A stretch of 64,000 nt of DNA from Fodinibacter sp038258215 (lineage in GTDB: Bacteria; Actinomycetota; Actinomycetes; Actinomycetales; Dermatophilaceae): contig JBBSQC010000002.1 in assembly GCA_038258215.1 (NCBI GenBank), forward strand, positions 62,001-126,000, given 5' to 3'. The position numbers and the translations under genes were made by a program. The stretch's first letter is position 1. Every line of letters begins with the position of its first letter. The notes beneath the pieces were generated by a model that worked only from the letters and a program-made list of their open reading frames with translations, ran no database searches and had not been told where the DNA came from. Positions 44,733 through 52,939 of this stretch are shown here, piece by piece.

Positions 44733-46273
44733 GCCGCGGGCCTCTCGCCGCGCCGCAGGGTGAGCGCCATCCCCACGTCGTCGCGGCCGGGCACCCCACG
44801 CCCGGCGAGGTCCGCAGCGGACCACGCGACCCGCAGCACGCGGTCGTAGCCACGCAGGGTGAGGCGACCCCGGTCCAGCGACCGGTCGAGATCCGCGGTC
44901 GCGTCTCGCGGGAGGCGGAAGGGTGGACGGCGCAGCACGTGCCCGGGCACCACCCCGTTGGTGCCCCACCCCCCGTCGGTCCACCGCACGCGCTGGACCT
45001 CGCGTGCGGCCGCCACCCGTGCGGCGACCACCGCGCTGGGCTCGCCCGACTGCTCCGCGAACGCCGCCCTGCTCACCGGCGGCACCTGCACCTGGAGGTC
45101 GACCCGGTCCATCAGCGGCCCGGAGAGTCGGCCGGCATACGACCTGATCTCCATCGGCCGACAGGTGCACTCCAGCCCCTTGCCGAAGGACCTACCGCAC
45201 GGGCAGGGGTTCGCGGCCAGCACGAGGAGGAAACGGGCCGGGTAGCACACGACCTGGCGGGCCCGGGCGATCACCACCTCGCCGGACTCCAGGGGCTGGC
45301 GCAGCGTCTGGAGCACGGACGCCTTGAACTCCGGGGCCTCGTCCAGGAAGAGCACCCCCCGGTGCGCCCGGGAGATCGCACCCGGCAGGGCCACCCCGGA
45401 CCCCCCGCCCACCACCGAGGCCATCGAGGCGCTGTGGTGCGGCGCGACGAACGGCGGAGTGCGGTCGAGCGTCACGACCTCTCCGACGTGGCCGGTCAAC
45501 GAGCGGATCGCGTGAGTCTCCAGCGCCTCCTCGCGGGTGAGGGGTGGCAGCACGGTCACCAGCCGCTCCGCGAGCATCGTCTTGCCCACCCCCGGCGGGC
45601 CGGAGAGGAAGAGGTGGTGGCCCCCCGTCGCGGCCAGCTCGATGGCCATCCGCGCCTCCGGCTGTCCGACGACGTCCGCGAGGTCGATCCTCGGACGGGG
45701 GCTCGGGGCCTCGAGCTCAACGCGCGGGGTCGGTGGCAGCGGCTCCCCGTCGCGCGCGTCGGCATACCACCGCACGACCTCGCGCAGGGTCGCTGCGCCG
45801 TGCACGGTGACGGTGTCGACCAGTTGCGCCTCGGCGAGGTTCTCCAGTGGCACCACCACGTGGCGCACCCCGCTGCGCGCCGCCTCGAGCACCGCGGGCA
45901 GCACACCGTGCACGCCGCGGACGCTGCCGTCCAGGGCCAGCTCGCCGAGGTGCACGACGTCGCTGACGGCCCGGCGGGGCACGACCCCCGCCGCGGCCAG
46001 GACCGCGATCGCGATGGGCAGGTCGAAGGCCGAGCCGTGCTTGGGCAGCGATGCCGGCGAGAGGTTGACCGTCACCCGCTGCGACGGGATGGGCACGCCC
46101 GAGGTCGCAGCGGCCGGACGGATCCGGTCGGGGGCCTGCGCGCACGCCTTGTCGGGGAGACCGCCGATGGAGAACGCGGGGAGGCCCTGGCCGATGTGGG
46201 CCTCCACGTCCACGAGGGCACCGTCCAGGCCCATGAGCGCCACTGCCCGGGTGCGACCCAGCCCGAGGGTCAC
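44729..46273 (-). CDS. comM: YifB/ComM-family AAA+ ATPase
   Basis: A 514-residue Mg-chelatase-like AAA+ protein. The N-terminal ChlI-type domain (FSIGGLPDKA...; VTVNLSPASLPKHGSAFDLPIA) is followed by a Walker A in SGPPGVGKTMLAERL and a Walker B near GVLFLDEAPEF, then a C-terminal subdomain with conserved Cys (NPCPCG). Relatives drive branch migration in transformation (ComM). The GTG start overlaps the yraN stop by 4 bases. Confidence 0.93.
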   Translation of the reverse strand: MTLGLGRTRAVALMGLDGALVDVEAHIGQGLPAFSIGGLPDKACAQAPDRIRPAAATSGVPIPSQRVTVNLSPASLPKHGSAFDLPIAIAVLAAAGVVPRRAVSDVVHLGELALDGSVRGVHGVLPAVLEAARSGVRHVVVPLENLAEAQLVDTVTVHGAATLREVVRWYADARDGEPLPPTPRVELEAPSPRPRIDLADVVGQPEARMAIELAATGGHHLFLSGPPGVGKTMLAERLVTVLPPLTREEALETHAIRSLTGHVGEVVTLDRTPPFVAPHHSASMASVVGGGSGVALPGAISRAHRGVLFLDEAPEFKASVLQTLRQPLESGEVVIARARQVVCYPARFLLVLAANPCPCGRSFGKGLECTCRPMEIRSYAGRLSGPLMDRVDLQVQVPPVSRAAFAEQSGEPSAVVAARVAAAREVQRVRWTDGGWGTNGVVPGHVLRRPPFRLPRDATADLDRSLDRGRLTLRGYDRVLRVAWSAADLAGRGVPGRDDVGMALTLRRGERPAA

Positions 46274-46731
46274 GAGCCGACCCCCACCACGTGGCGGACC
46301 TCCACCGGGCGACCCGGGCGCACCAGCACCCCGACGACGTCGATGCGGACCTGCGCGACCCCGGGGTGATGGGCCGCGAGGTAGGCCGTGGACAACCGGC
46401 GCAGCCTCAGCGCCTTGTCCCAGCGCACCGCCTCCACCGGGTCACCGAAGTGGGCGGATCGCCGCGTCTTGACCTCGCAGACCACCAGGCAGTCCCGATC
46501 GCGCGCTACGACGTCGATCTCGCCGTACTGGCACCGCCAGTTGCGGTCGAGCACCTCCAGCCCGAGGTCTCGCAGGAAGCGCACGGCCAGGTCCTCACCC
46601 CACCTCCCCAGCCGAGCACTCGGGGTGCCGCCTCGCGGTGACGCCGGAGTGGATGGCCCGGCAGGAGGGTCGGGCGACGCGGCGGTGGGAGTGGTCATGA
46701 CCGGAGCCTCGTGGGTCGGCGACGCGACCAC
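46270..46731 (-). CDS. yraN: YraN-family putative nuclease (UPF0102)
   Basis: 153 residues, or 142 from the second ATG at 46698. The core has LGRWGEDLAVRFLRDLGLEVLDRNWRCQYGEID, then CEVKTRRSAHFGDP, which place the E, D and E-x-K of a PD-(D/E)xK fold. Function is not settled. It sits first among yraN, comM and dprA, all tightly overlapped, and is preceded by DUF2469 and rnhB. The first 40 residues are a Pro/Thr/Ala-rich tail, so I slightly favour the later start. Confidence 0.88.
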   Translation of the reverse strand: MVASPTHEAPVMTTPTAASPDPPAGPSTPASPRGGTPSARLGRWGEDLAVRFLRDLGLEVLDRNWRCQYGEIDVVARDRDCLVVCEVKTRRSAHFGDPVEAVRWDKALRLRRLSTAYLAAHHPGVAQVRIDVVGVLVRPGRPVEVRHVVGVGS

Positions 46732-46845
46732 CAGAAGGATCCCCGGCCTGTGGACGACGCCGGCCGAGCGACTCCCCCTGTGGATGGGCCGTGACCCCGA
46801 CCGGAGCAGGCCCGCGGCTCGGGAAAGGCAGCCGAAGTCAGCCGG

Positions 46846-47160
46846 TCAGAACTCGCCCTTGGGTAGCTCGAGCTCGCTCTTGGCGAGCTCCTCGACGTTG
46901 ACGTCCTTGAAGGTCACCACCCGCACCGTCTTGGCGAACCGCGCCGGTCGGTAGATGTCCCACACCCACGCGTCGTGCATGGTGACGTCGAAGAACACCT
47001 CTCCCCCGTCGCTGCGCACCTTCACGTCCACGCTGTTGCAGAGGTAGAACCGTCGCTCGGTCTCCACGACGTGGGAGAAGAGCCCCACCACGTCGCGGTA
47101 CTCGCGGTAGAGCGCGAGCTCCGCCTCGCTCTCGTACTTCTCGAGGTCCTCCGAGCTCAT
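46846..47160 (-). CDS. DUF2469 protein
   Basis: 104 residues, a short acidic protein conserved across actinobacteria and nearly always next to rnhB. It begins MSSEDLEKYESEAELALYREYRDVVGLFSHVVETERRFYLCN. Its ATG overlaps the rnhB stop by 4 bases. No function is known to me; the tight coupling to rnhB and the DNA-processing genes is the main clue. Confidence 0.93.
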   Translation of the reverse strand: MSSEDLEKYESEAELALYREYRDVVGLFSHVVETERRFYLCNSVDVKVRSDGGEVFFDVTMHDAWVWDIYRPARFAKTVRVVTFKDVNVEELAKSELELPKGEF

Positions 47161-47978
47161 CTCTCTCCCACTCGCGTCAGGTCGGTGTCGACGGCATCCA
47201 CGATCGGCTGGTGCTGCGCGGTCGGCTGCGGTGCGCTCGGCATGTCGGTCACCGCGCCATCATCGTGCATGGTGCCGGGCAGCCGCCACGAGGTGCGGTG
47301 CCAGCGGCTGGGCCCCAGCCGGCGCAGCGCGTCGAGGTGGTCGGGTGCGGCATACCCCTTGTTCTCGACCCAGCCGTATGCCGGGTGCTCACCACCGAGC
47401 CCGACCATCAGGGCGTCACGGCACACCTTGGCCAGCACGCTGGCCGCGGCCACCGAGGAGCACCGCAGGTCGGCCTTGACCATGGTCGTGACGGGCGGGG
47501 TGGGCGGGGGGCCCTCGTCGGCGAACGCGAAGAGCCCCACGTCCTGCGGGGCGGTGAGCCAGTCGTGGTTGCCGTCGAGGATGACCAGGTCGGGGCGCAC
47601 GGCACACGACGCCAGGGCCCGGGTGCCGGCGAGCCGGAGGGCGGCAATGATCCCGATCTCGTCGATCTCGTCGGAGCTGGCGTGCCCCACGGAGTGGGCC
47701 AGCGCCCACCGCTCGATCCGGGGCACCATCGCCTCTCGCGCGTGGGGGGCCAGCAGCTTGGAGTCGCGCACCCCCTGAGGGGCGGACCGACAGCTCTCGT
47801 CGATGAACACCACACCCACGGAGACCGGCCCGGCCAGCGCGCCCCGGCCCACCTCGTCCATCCCCGCGAGCACCCGGTGGCCCTCGCGCTGCAGGGCACG
47901 CTCCACCCGCAGGTTGGGCGCCTTGGACCGCCGGCGGCCGTCGCGGCCGCGCGGGGCGGGACGCGCCGCTGGGCTCAC
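47157..47978 (-). CDS. rnhB: Ribonuclease HII
   Basis: 273 residues. It has GMDEVGRGALAGPVSVGVVF with the D-E-x-G-R-G active-site motif that removes misinserted ribonucleotides from DNA. The GTG start overlaps the lepB stop by 4 bases. N-terminal residues 1-25 are basic and outside the fold. A longer C-terminal tail (about 225-273) has no known domain. Confidence 0.95.
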   Translation of the reverse strand: MSPAARPAPRGRDGRRRSKAPNLRVERALQREGHRVLAGMDEVGRGALAGPVSVGVVFIDESCRSAPQGVRDSKLLAPHAREAMVPRIERWALAHSVGHASSDEIDEIGIIAALRLAGTRALASCAVRPDLVILDGNHDWLTAPQDVGLFAFADEGPPPTPPVTTMVKADLRCSSVAAASVLAKVCRDALMVGLGGEHPAYGWVENKGYAAPDHLDALRRLGPSRWHRTSWRLPGTMHDDGAVTDMPSAPQPTAQHQPIVDAVDTDLTRVGER

Positions 47979-48763
47979 GGCGACGCGGTGGGCGCCGGCA
48001 CGCCGGAGAAGGTCTCGGGGTGGTCGGAGAGCCAGTGGAAACGGTTCAGGGGCCAGACGATCGAGATGGCGCGGCCGGTGATGTCGGCCACCGGCACCGA
48101 GCCCTCCGACCCGTCGTCGGAGGGGTCGTCGTGGAAGCGGGAGTCCTCGGAGTCGGAGCGGTGGTCCCCCATGACCCAGATGTGACCGGCGGGCACGGTG
48201 ATGTCGAAGGGCACCGAGCTCGGGACGTCTCCGGGTTTCGTGTACGGCTCGTCGATCTCGACCCCGTTGACGCTCAGGAGCCCCGTGGTGCCGCAGCAGA
48301 CGACGTGGTCCCCCGGCAGTCCGATGACCCGCTTGATGAGGTGGTCCTCGGACTCGGCCGGGAGGAGCCCGACGAAGACGAGCCCGTCGTGGACGGCGCC
48401 CCCGACGCCGGAGCGTTCCACCAGCGGGGTCTCGGGCAGCCAGCCGCCCGGGTCCTCGAAGACGACGACGTCGCCGTGGGCGAGGTCGAACGGGCCCGGG
48501 GTCAGCTTGGACACGATGACCCGGTCCCCGACCAGCAGCGTGTCCTCCATCGAGCCGGAGGGGATGAAGAAGGCCTGCACCAACCAGGTCTTGACGACGA
48601 AGGAGAGCACGAGGGCCATCGCGAGGATGACGAAGAGCTCCCGGGCGCCGGCCAGGAAGGCGGCGAACGTCCCGCGCGAGCCGTCCTCGTCCGCGGGCCC
48701 GGGCGCGGTGGTGTCCTCGTCGTCGCTGTCGTGGGCGACGTGGTCGGTGCCCACCCGGCTCAC
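47975..48763 (-). CDS. lepB: Signal peptidase I
   Basis: 262 residues. A hydrophilic acidic N-terminus (1-40) precedes one membrane segment (about 41-66), then the catalytic domain with S71 in IPSGSMEDTLLVGDRV and K144 in LIKRVIGLPGD, the complete Ser-Lys dyad. VMGDHRSDSEDSR (box E) follows. It removes signal peptides on the outer face of the membrane. The GTG at 48763 overlaps the stop of the paralogue by 4 bases. Confidence 0.96.
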   Translation of the reverse strand: MSRVGTDHVAHDSDDEDTTAPGPADEDGSRGTFAAFLAGARELFVILAMALVLSFVVKTWLVQAFFIPSGSMEDTLLVGDRVIVSKLTPGPFDLAHGDVVVFEDPGGWLPETPLVERSGVGGAVHDGLVFVGLLPAESEDHLIKRVIGLPGDHVVCCGTTGLLSVNGVEIDEPYTKPGDVPSSVPFDITVPAGHIWVMGDHRSDSEDSRFHDDPSDDGSEGSVPVADITGRAISIVWPLNRFHWLSDHPETFSGVPAPTASP

Positions 48764-49290
48764 CGTGCGTCCCGGTCGAGGGTGCCGAACCGGTCGAGGG
48801 GCCACACCCGCAGCACGGCGGTGCCGACGACGTCGCCGCGGGGCACGGTGGCCGGCTGGGGCGCCTCGAGCGTCACCTGCCGCGGGTCGGCCGATCCGAC
48901 GACGGCGAGCCGATGCTGCATCCCGATGTCGATGCCGAACACGCCGGACACCGAGGACAGGAGGCGCCCGATCAGGCCGTCGTCCATGGGGGTCGCGCGG
49001 TCCGCCGCGGCGCTGTCCGTGGTGTCGACCACGACGAGGTCACCGGGGCCGGGGTCGGGCGAGGCCTTCCACACGAGGACACGGTCTCCTGGTTCGACGA
49101 GGGGGGCGAGGTCGTCGCGGCTGACGACGACGCTCTGAAGGGCGAGGGCCTGCACGAGGGCGGTGAGGATGACGGTGGCCGCCACCAGCATCGCGGGCCG
49201 GGGACGGCGCGACCCGGCACCCACCACGGGGGTGGGAGCCGGGTCGACGGCGGTCGGCGCGCTCACCCGAGGAGCGTAGTCGCCCGACAT
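48760..49290 (-). CDS. S26 signal-peptidase paralogue, catalytic residues absent
   Basis: 176 residues: an Ala/Pro-rich N-terminus, one membrane segment (about 33-53), and a shortened S26 fold. Aligned on the shared GDRV (residues 68-71), the catalytic Ser becomes D60, and the stretch equivalent to KRVIG is RLAVVG with Leu at the Lys position (L128). The late VWPLDRFGTL matches lepB's VWPLNRFHWL. It probably cannot cut peptides; a partner or regulator of LepB is a fair guess. It overlaps lepB by 4 bases. Confidence 0.82.
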   Translation of the reverse strand: MSGDYAPRVSAPTAVDPAPTPVVGAGSRRPRPAMLVAATVILTALVQALALQSVVVSRDDLAPLVEPGDRVLVWKASPDPGPGDLVVVDTTDSAAADRATPMDDGLIGRLLSSVSGVFGIDIGMQHRLAVVGSADPRQVTLEAPQPATVPRGDVVGTAVLRVWPLDRFGTLDRDAR

Positions 49291-49316
49291 GTCAGCAGGG
49301 CGCCAGGTGCCGGTGA

Positions 49317-49676
49317 CTAGCGGGCCACCGGGGTGTCGCGCTTCTCCTTGATCTTCGCCGCCTTGCCGCGAAGGTCACGCAGGTAGTACAGCTTCGCGCG
49401 GCGCACGTCACCACGGGTCACGAGCTCGATGTGGTCGATGATCGGCGTGTGGAGCGGGAAGGTGCGCTCGACACCCACCCCGAAGGAGACCTTGCGCACG
49501 GTGAAGGTCTCGCCGATGCCACCACCGTGGCGGCGGATGACGACACCCTTGAAGACCTGGACGCGGGCGCGCGTGCCCTCGATGACCTTGACGTGGACGT
49601 TGACCGTGTCACCGGCGCGGAACGCCGGGACGTCGGATCGCAACGACGCCTGGTCGATCTCGTCGAAACGCTGCAT
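49317..49676 (-). CDS. rplS: 50S ribosomal protein L19
   Basis: 119 residues. FRAGDTVNVHVKVIEGTRARVQVFKGVVIRRHGGGIGETFTVRK is typical. The ATG at 49676 (MQRFDEIDQ) is the usual start; an upstream ATG adds ten residues. In many bacteria rplS ends the rpsP-rimM-trmD operon, but here fetB on the opposite strand lies between, and rplS has its own promoter module. Confidence 0.96.
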   Translation of the reverse strand: MQRFDEIDQASLRSDVPAFRAGDTVNVHVKVIEGTRARVQVFKGVVIRRHGGGIGETFTVRKVSFGVGVERTFPLHTPIIDHIELVTRGDVRRAKLYYLRDLRGKAAKIKEKRDTPVAR

Positions 49677-49976
49677 GACGGATGTCGCTTTCTCGGGGCC
49701 TGCCACAGGTCAGCCGCGGGTGTCGGTGGTGCTTCGTCGTGTGGTGCGCTCCACCGGGCCGCATGCTGGTCGGACCGGGGTCCGGGCACTCCCCCTGTGG
49801 CGGGGGCCGTTCGTCGGCGGGGCGCAGCGACCCAGTCTGCCAGAGGGGACCGGACACGGCGAAATCCTCACGCCCACCGGCCCCGGTCCGAGCAATGCGG
49901 TCTGGTGCAAGCGCGCGGCTCCGCGGCCGGGTCAGGTCGACAGAGCGGGTGCGCGGGGAGGGCGACGGCATACGGT
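49677..49976. other. 300-base intergenic region between rplS and fetB
   Basis: This divergent gap holds the rplS promoter module (49834-49867), a 17-bp palindrome over the fetB start, and a GC-rich leader of about 150 bases for rplS. I see no further gene or RNA in it. Confidence 0.7.
49834..49867 (-). promoter_or_regulatory. rplS promoter module GGATTTC-N21-CAGACT
   Basis: GGATTTC (49867-49861 on the minus strand), 21 bases, CAGACT (49839-49834). The surrounding CTCTGGCAGACTGGG closely matches the sequence in the same place before rpsP (18 of 21 bases), and the spacer length equals that before rpsB. Confidence 0.6.
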
Positions 49977-49982
49977 ATGCCG
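49966..49982. repeat. 17-bp palindrome of two GTATGCCG octamers over the fetB start
   Basis: CGGCATAC-G-GTATGCCG is perfectly symmetric around one G. The fetB ATG (49977-49979) lies inside its right half. It may be an operator, or only a meeting of two copies of the enriched octamer. Confidence 0.75.
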
Positions 49983-50741
49983 GTGACGATCGACCCGGGC
50001 TGGCCTGTCGCCGTGGCGATCGTCCTCTTGCTGACCCTCACGATCACGATGTACGTCCTCGGGGATCTGCCCCACCCGCGCTCGACCGTGGTCGCGGCGG
50101 CCAGGGCGATGGTGCAGCTGAGCATCGCGGCGCTCGTGATCGCCAGCGTGGTCAGCTCGCTCGCGCTGTCGGTCCTCTTGCTCTGCGGGATGTTCGTCGT
50201 CGCCGTGGTCACCACGGTGCGGCGCGTGGAGGCCAGGGCGGCGTGGCCGTGGGCGTGCGTCGCGATGCTCGCCGGCCTGCTGCCCGTCGTCACGATCATC
50301 CTGGTGACGCGCACCGTGCCGCCCACCGGGATCGCCCTCGTCCCGGTCGTCGGCATCCTCGCGGGGAACACGATGAACGGCCACACCCTCGCCTGTCGGA
50401 GGTCGTTCGCGGCGCTGCGCGAGGAGCAGGGGCAGTACGAGGCGGCCCTGTCGATCGGGCTCACCCGCTCGCAGGCCGTGGGCGAGGTGATCCACCGCCG
50501 GGTGCCCGAGGCGCTCATCCCCGGCCTGGACCAGGTGCGCACAGCCGGCGTCGTGACGCTGCCCGGGGCGTTCATCGGCGTGCTGCTCGGTGGTGGCACA
50601 CCCGCCCAGGCCGCCGCCGCGCAGGTGCTCGTGCTCATGGGGATCATGGCGGCGCAGACCACGACGGCCGTGGTCGCGGAGCGTCTCATCGGGAAGGGGC
50701 TCCTGCTGCCCGACGACCTCAAGGCCACCCTCCGCCCCTGA
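49977..50741 (+). CDS. fetB: FetB/YbbM-family membrane permease (UPF0014)
   Basis: 254 residues with about seven hydrophobic segments and the family sequence GNTMNGHTLACRRSF, EALIPGLDQVRTAGVVTLPGAFIGVLLGG. FetB works with the ATPase FetA to export iron in E. coli; no fetA is adjacent here, so the ATPase is elsewhere or the permease has another partner. Its ATG is set within a symmetric pair of octamers. It interrupts the usual trmD-rplS linkage. Confidence 0.88.
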   Translation: MPVTIDPGWPVAVAIVLLLTLTITMYVLGDLPHPRSTVVAAARAMVQLSIAALVIASVVSSLALSVLLLCGMFVVAVVTTVRRVEARAAWPWACVAMLAGLLPVVTIILVTRTVPPTGIALVPVVGILAGNTMNGHTLACRRSFAALREEQGQYEAALSIGLTRSQAVGEVIHRRVPEALIPGLDQVRTAGVVTLPGAFIGVLLGGGTPAQAAAAQVLVLMGIMAAQTTTAVVAERLIGKGLLLPDDLKATLRP

Positions 50742-50767
50742 CGTGCGCCCCTCCCCCACCCCCCATC

Positions 50768-50993
50768 CCTAACCTCTGCTAGCAGAAGTTAGGTCACCAA
50801 CCATAGGCAGGAACCTGTGGTTCGCGCGCGAACGTCTGCTGAGCGACTGCGCCCACCACTCCCGGATGCCGTGGCACCGGCACCACCCGCGCGGACGGCA
50901 TCCGCTCACCATCCTGACTCAGCAGAGGTTGCTTCCGGGTCCACAGGTTGCACCCTGTGGCTGGCGTCCTAACCTCTGCTAGCAGAGGTTAGG
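50768..50993. repeat. 226-bp fold-back element with palindromic ends
   Basis: The element fills most of the 343-base gap between fetB and trmD. Its two ends are the 26-base sequences CCTAACCTCTGCTAGCAGA-(A/G)GTTAGG at 50768-50793 and 50968-50993; the right one is a perfect palindrome. The first 76 bases (50768-50843) match the reverse complement of the last 76 (50918-50993) at roughly three quarters of positions with no gaps, including AACCTGTGG at 50812 and GTCTGCTGAG at 50834. The central part holds CGGATGCCGT (50863-50872) and ACGGCATCCG (50895-50904). It codes for nothing. It resembles a miniature inverted-repeat element, but no transposase is present. Confidence 0.85.
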
Positions 50994-51084
50994 TGGGACT
51001 ACCTGGGGCGGAGGGCGGGGGCGACGAGGTCGGGATGGGTGGGTCGGGATGGGTGGGTCGGGCTTGGCGGGCGGGCGGACGGGC

Positions 51085-52320
51085 TCAGGAGCCTCGGCGC
51101 TTGGTGAGGTCGACGGCACCGGGGTAGGTGGGCTCTCCCGGCGCGAGCCGGTACCCCGCACGGCGGTAGAACCGCTGGTTGTCCTGCGCGAGCACGCCGG
51201 TCGTCAGCCAGAAGCGGGTCACCGACGCGGGGGCCGCGGCCTCCACGAGCGCGAGCAGCTCGCGCCCCAGCCCGCGCCCCTGCAAGTCAGGCGCCACCAT
51301 GAGCCGGCCGACCTCCCAGACCGCCTCGTCGCCGGGCCGCACCCGCCCGCGCACGGACCCCAGCAGACGACCGGGGATGCCGTCCACCGACCTGGTGCGC
51401 ACGGCATACGTGGTCCAGTCCGCCACCCCCGCGACGACGTCCTCGAGCGTCTCGGCCAGCGGCGGAACCACCCACCTCTCCTGAGCCCGAAGCCCCTCCT
51501 CGACCCAGCACGCCCGTTGGAGGACGAGCAGCTCCGGGGCGTCGGCGGGCACCGCGAGCCGCACGTCGAGGTCAGCCAGGGACCCGGTCGTCGCCGAGAC
51601 CGGGAGGAGGTCGGGGCGGCGGGCGGCCGTGCGGGCGAGCCGCTCCTGGTGGCGCCAGGCGGCGATCGCCCCGTGGTCGCCGGACAGCAGCACGGGAGGC
51701 ACGCCGCGCACGGTGCCGTGGTCGTCCCAGGACGACGGGCGGGTGTAGAGGCAATACTCCAGCAGCCCGTCCTCGTGCGACTCCTCGACGAGGGACTCGG
51801 AGTTGCCGACCACCCCGGGCAGCAGCCGCCCGACCGCCTCCACCATGGCGAGCACGGCAACCTCCCCGCCGTTGAGCACGTAGTCGCCGAGCGAGACCAC
51901 CGTCACCGGCATCCGCTCCACCGCGTGGTCGTACACGCGCTCGTCGATCCCCTCGTAGCGGCCACACGCGAAGGCCAGCCACGGCTCCTCCGCGAGCTGC
52001 CGGGCCAGCGCCTGCGTGAACGGCACGCCGCCGGGCCCGGGCACGACGAGGTGCGGCACAGGGGCACCGCCCGGCCCCGGCCCGTCGGCCACCACCGCGT
52101 CGAGCGCAGCCGCCCACGGCTCGGGCTTCATCACCATGCCCGCGCCACCGCCGAACGGGCTGTCGTCGACGGTGCGGTGCCGGTCGTGGGTGAAGTCGCG
52201 CAGGTCGTGCACCCGCACGTCGAGGATGCCGTCGCGCCGCGCCTTGCCGATGAGCGAGAGGTCGAGGGGCGCGAGGTAGTCGGGGAAGATCGTGACGACG
52301 TCCAGGCGCACGGGGCTCAC
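51085..52320 (-). CDS. trmD: tRNA (guanine37-N1)-methyltransferase fused to a GNAT domain
   Basis: 411 residues. Residues 1-240 are TrmD: DVVTIFPDYLAPL, GGGAGMVMKPEPW, and the SAM-knot GDYVLNGGEVAVLAMVEAVGRLLPGVVGN at 145-173. From about 252 to the end there is an extra GNAT acetyltransferase fold with MVAPDLQGRGLGRELL (341-356) and RFYRRAGYRL near the end. E. coli TrmD has 255 residues. The DNA runs through both parts without a break. The GTG start overlaps the rimM stop by 4 bases. Confidence 0.92.
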   Translation of the reverse strand: MSPVRLDVVTIFPDYLAPLDLSLIGKARRDGILDVRVHDLRDFTHDRHRTVDDSPFGGGAGMVMKPEPWAAALDAVVADGPGPGGAPVPHLVVPGPGGVPFTQALARQLAEEPWLAFACGRYEGIDERVYDHAVERMPVTVVSLGDYVLNGGEVAVLAMVEAVGRLLPGVVGNSESLVEESHEDGLLEYCLYTRPSSWDDHGTVRGVPPVLLSGDHGAIAAWRHQERLARTAARRPDLLPVSATTGSLADLDVRLAVPADAPELLVLQRACWVEEGLRAQERWVVPPLAETLEDVVAGVADWTTYAVRTRSVDGIPGRLLGSVRGRVRPGDEAVWEVGRLMVAPDLQGRGLGRELLALVEAAAPASVTRFWLTTGVLAQDNQRFYRRAGYRLAPGEPTYPGAVDLTKRRGS

Positions 52321-52865
52321 TCCGCCAGGTCGAGCAGGCCCGCGGGCAGGTCGAGCACGACGGTGCCACCCTCGACGTCGACCTCCGGCACGAGCGCCTC
52401 GACGAACGGCACCCGGGCCAGGCGCCCGTCCGGAAGGCGCACCCCGAGCCGGTCCTGGACGGCGCCGACCTCGAGGGAGGCGACCTCGCCCAGCACCTCT
52501 CCGGACGGCGAGACCGCCCGCAGGCCGACGAGCTCGGCCTCGCCGAAGACGTCGTCCTCCGCCGGGCCATCGTCCGCCAGCTCGTCGGCGTCCACGACCA
52601 GGCGGGTGCCCCGCAGGCTCTCGGCTCCCGTGCGGTCGGGGATCTCCTCGAAGCCCACGAGCCAGACGCCGTTGTGCACGCGGGTGGAGCGGATGGTCAG
52701 CGCCCTGGGCACCCCGGTGCCGGTCGTGGCCTCCGTGTCGATCACCGTGCCGACGCCCAGCCGGCGCTCCGGCTCGTCGGTGTGCAGCTGCACGGTCACT
52801 TCGCCGTTCAGGCCGTGCGGCTTGCCGATCCGGGCGATGACGGTGGGGTCGGTCACGGGGTCCAT
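52317..52865 (-). CDS. rimM: Ribosome maturation factor RimM
   Basis: 182 residues. It has IARIGKPHGLNGEVTVQLHTDEPERRL (N-terminal barrel) and a C-terminal PRC-barrel with VGAVQDRLGVRLPDGRLARVPFVEALVPEVDVEGGTVVLDLPAGLLDL. It helps 30S assembly by binding S19. ATG at 52865; a GTG nine bases later is possible. Part of the rpsP-khpA-rimM-trmD operon. Confidence 0.94.
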   Translation of the reverse strand: MDPVTDPTVIARIGKPHGLNGEVTVQLHTDEPERRLGVGTVIDTEATTGTGVPRALTIRSTRVHNGVWLVGFEEIPDRTGAESLRGTRLVVDADELADDGPAEDDVFGEAELVGLRAVSPSGEVLGEVASLEVGAVQDRLGVRLPDGRLARVPFVEALVPEVDVEGGTVVLDLPAGLLDLAE

Positions 52866-52939
52866 CCTGTCGGGAAAGACGACGGCGGGGTATGCCGGGG
52901 AGTCTCCTCCCGGCATCCCCCGCCGATCGTGTGGTCGGG

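Noticed and set aside
43530..46273. comM and dprA as proof of natural competence linked to the enriched octamer
   Set aside because: Both genes are found in most bacteria, including non-transformable ones, so they do not by themselves support uptake-sequence function.
50742..51084. A small gene or tRNA inside the 226-bp element
   Set aside because: No cloverleaf, T-loop consensus or ORF with a start and ribosome site is present; the symmetry explains the structure.
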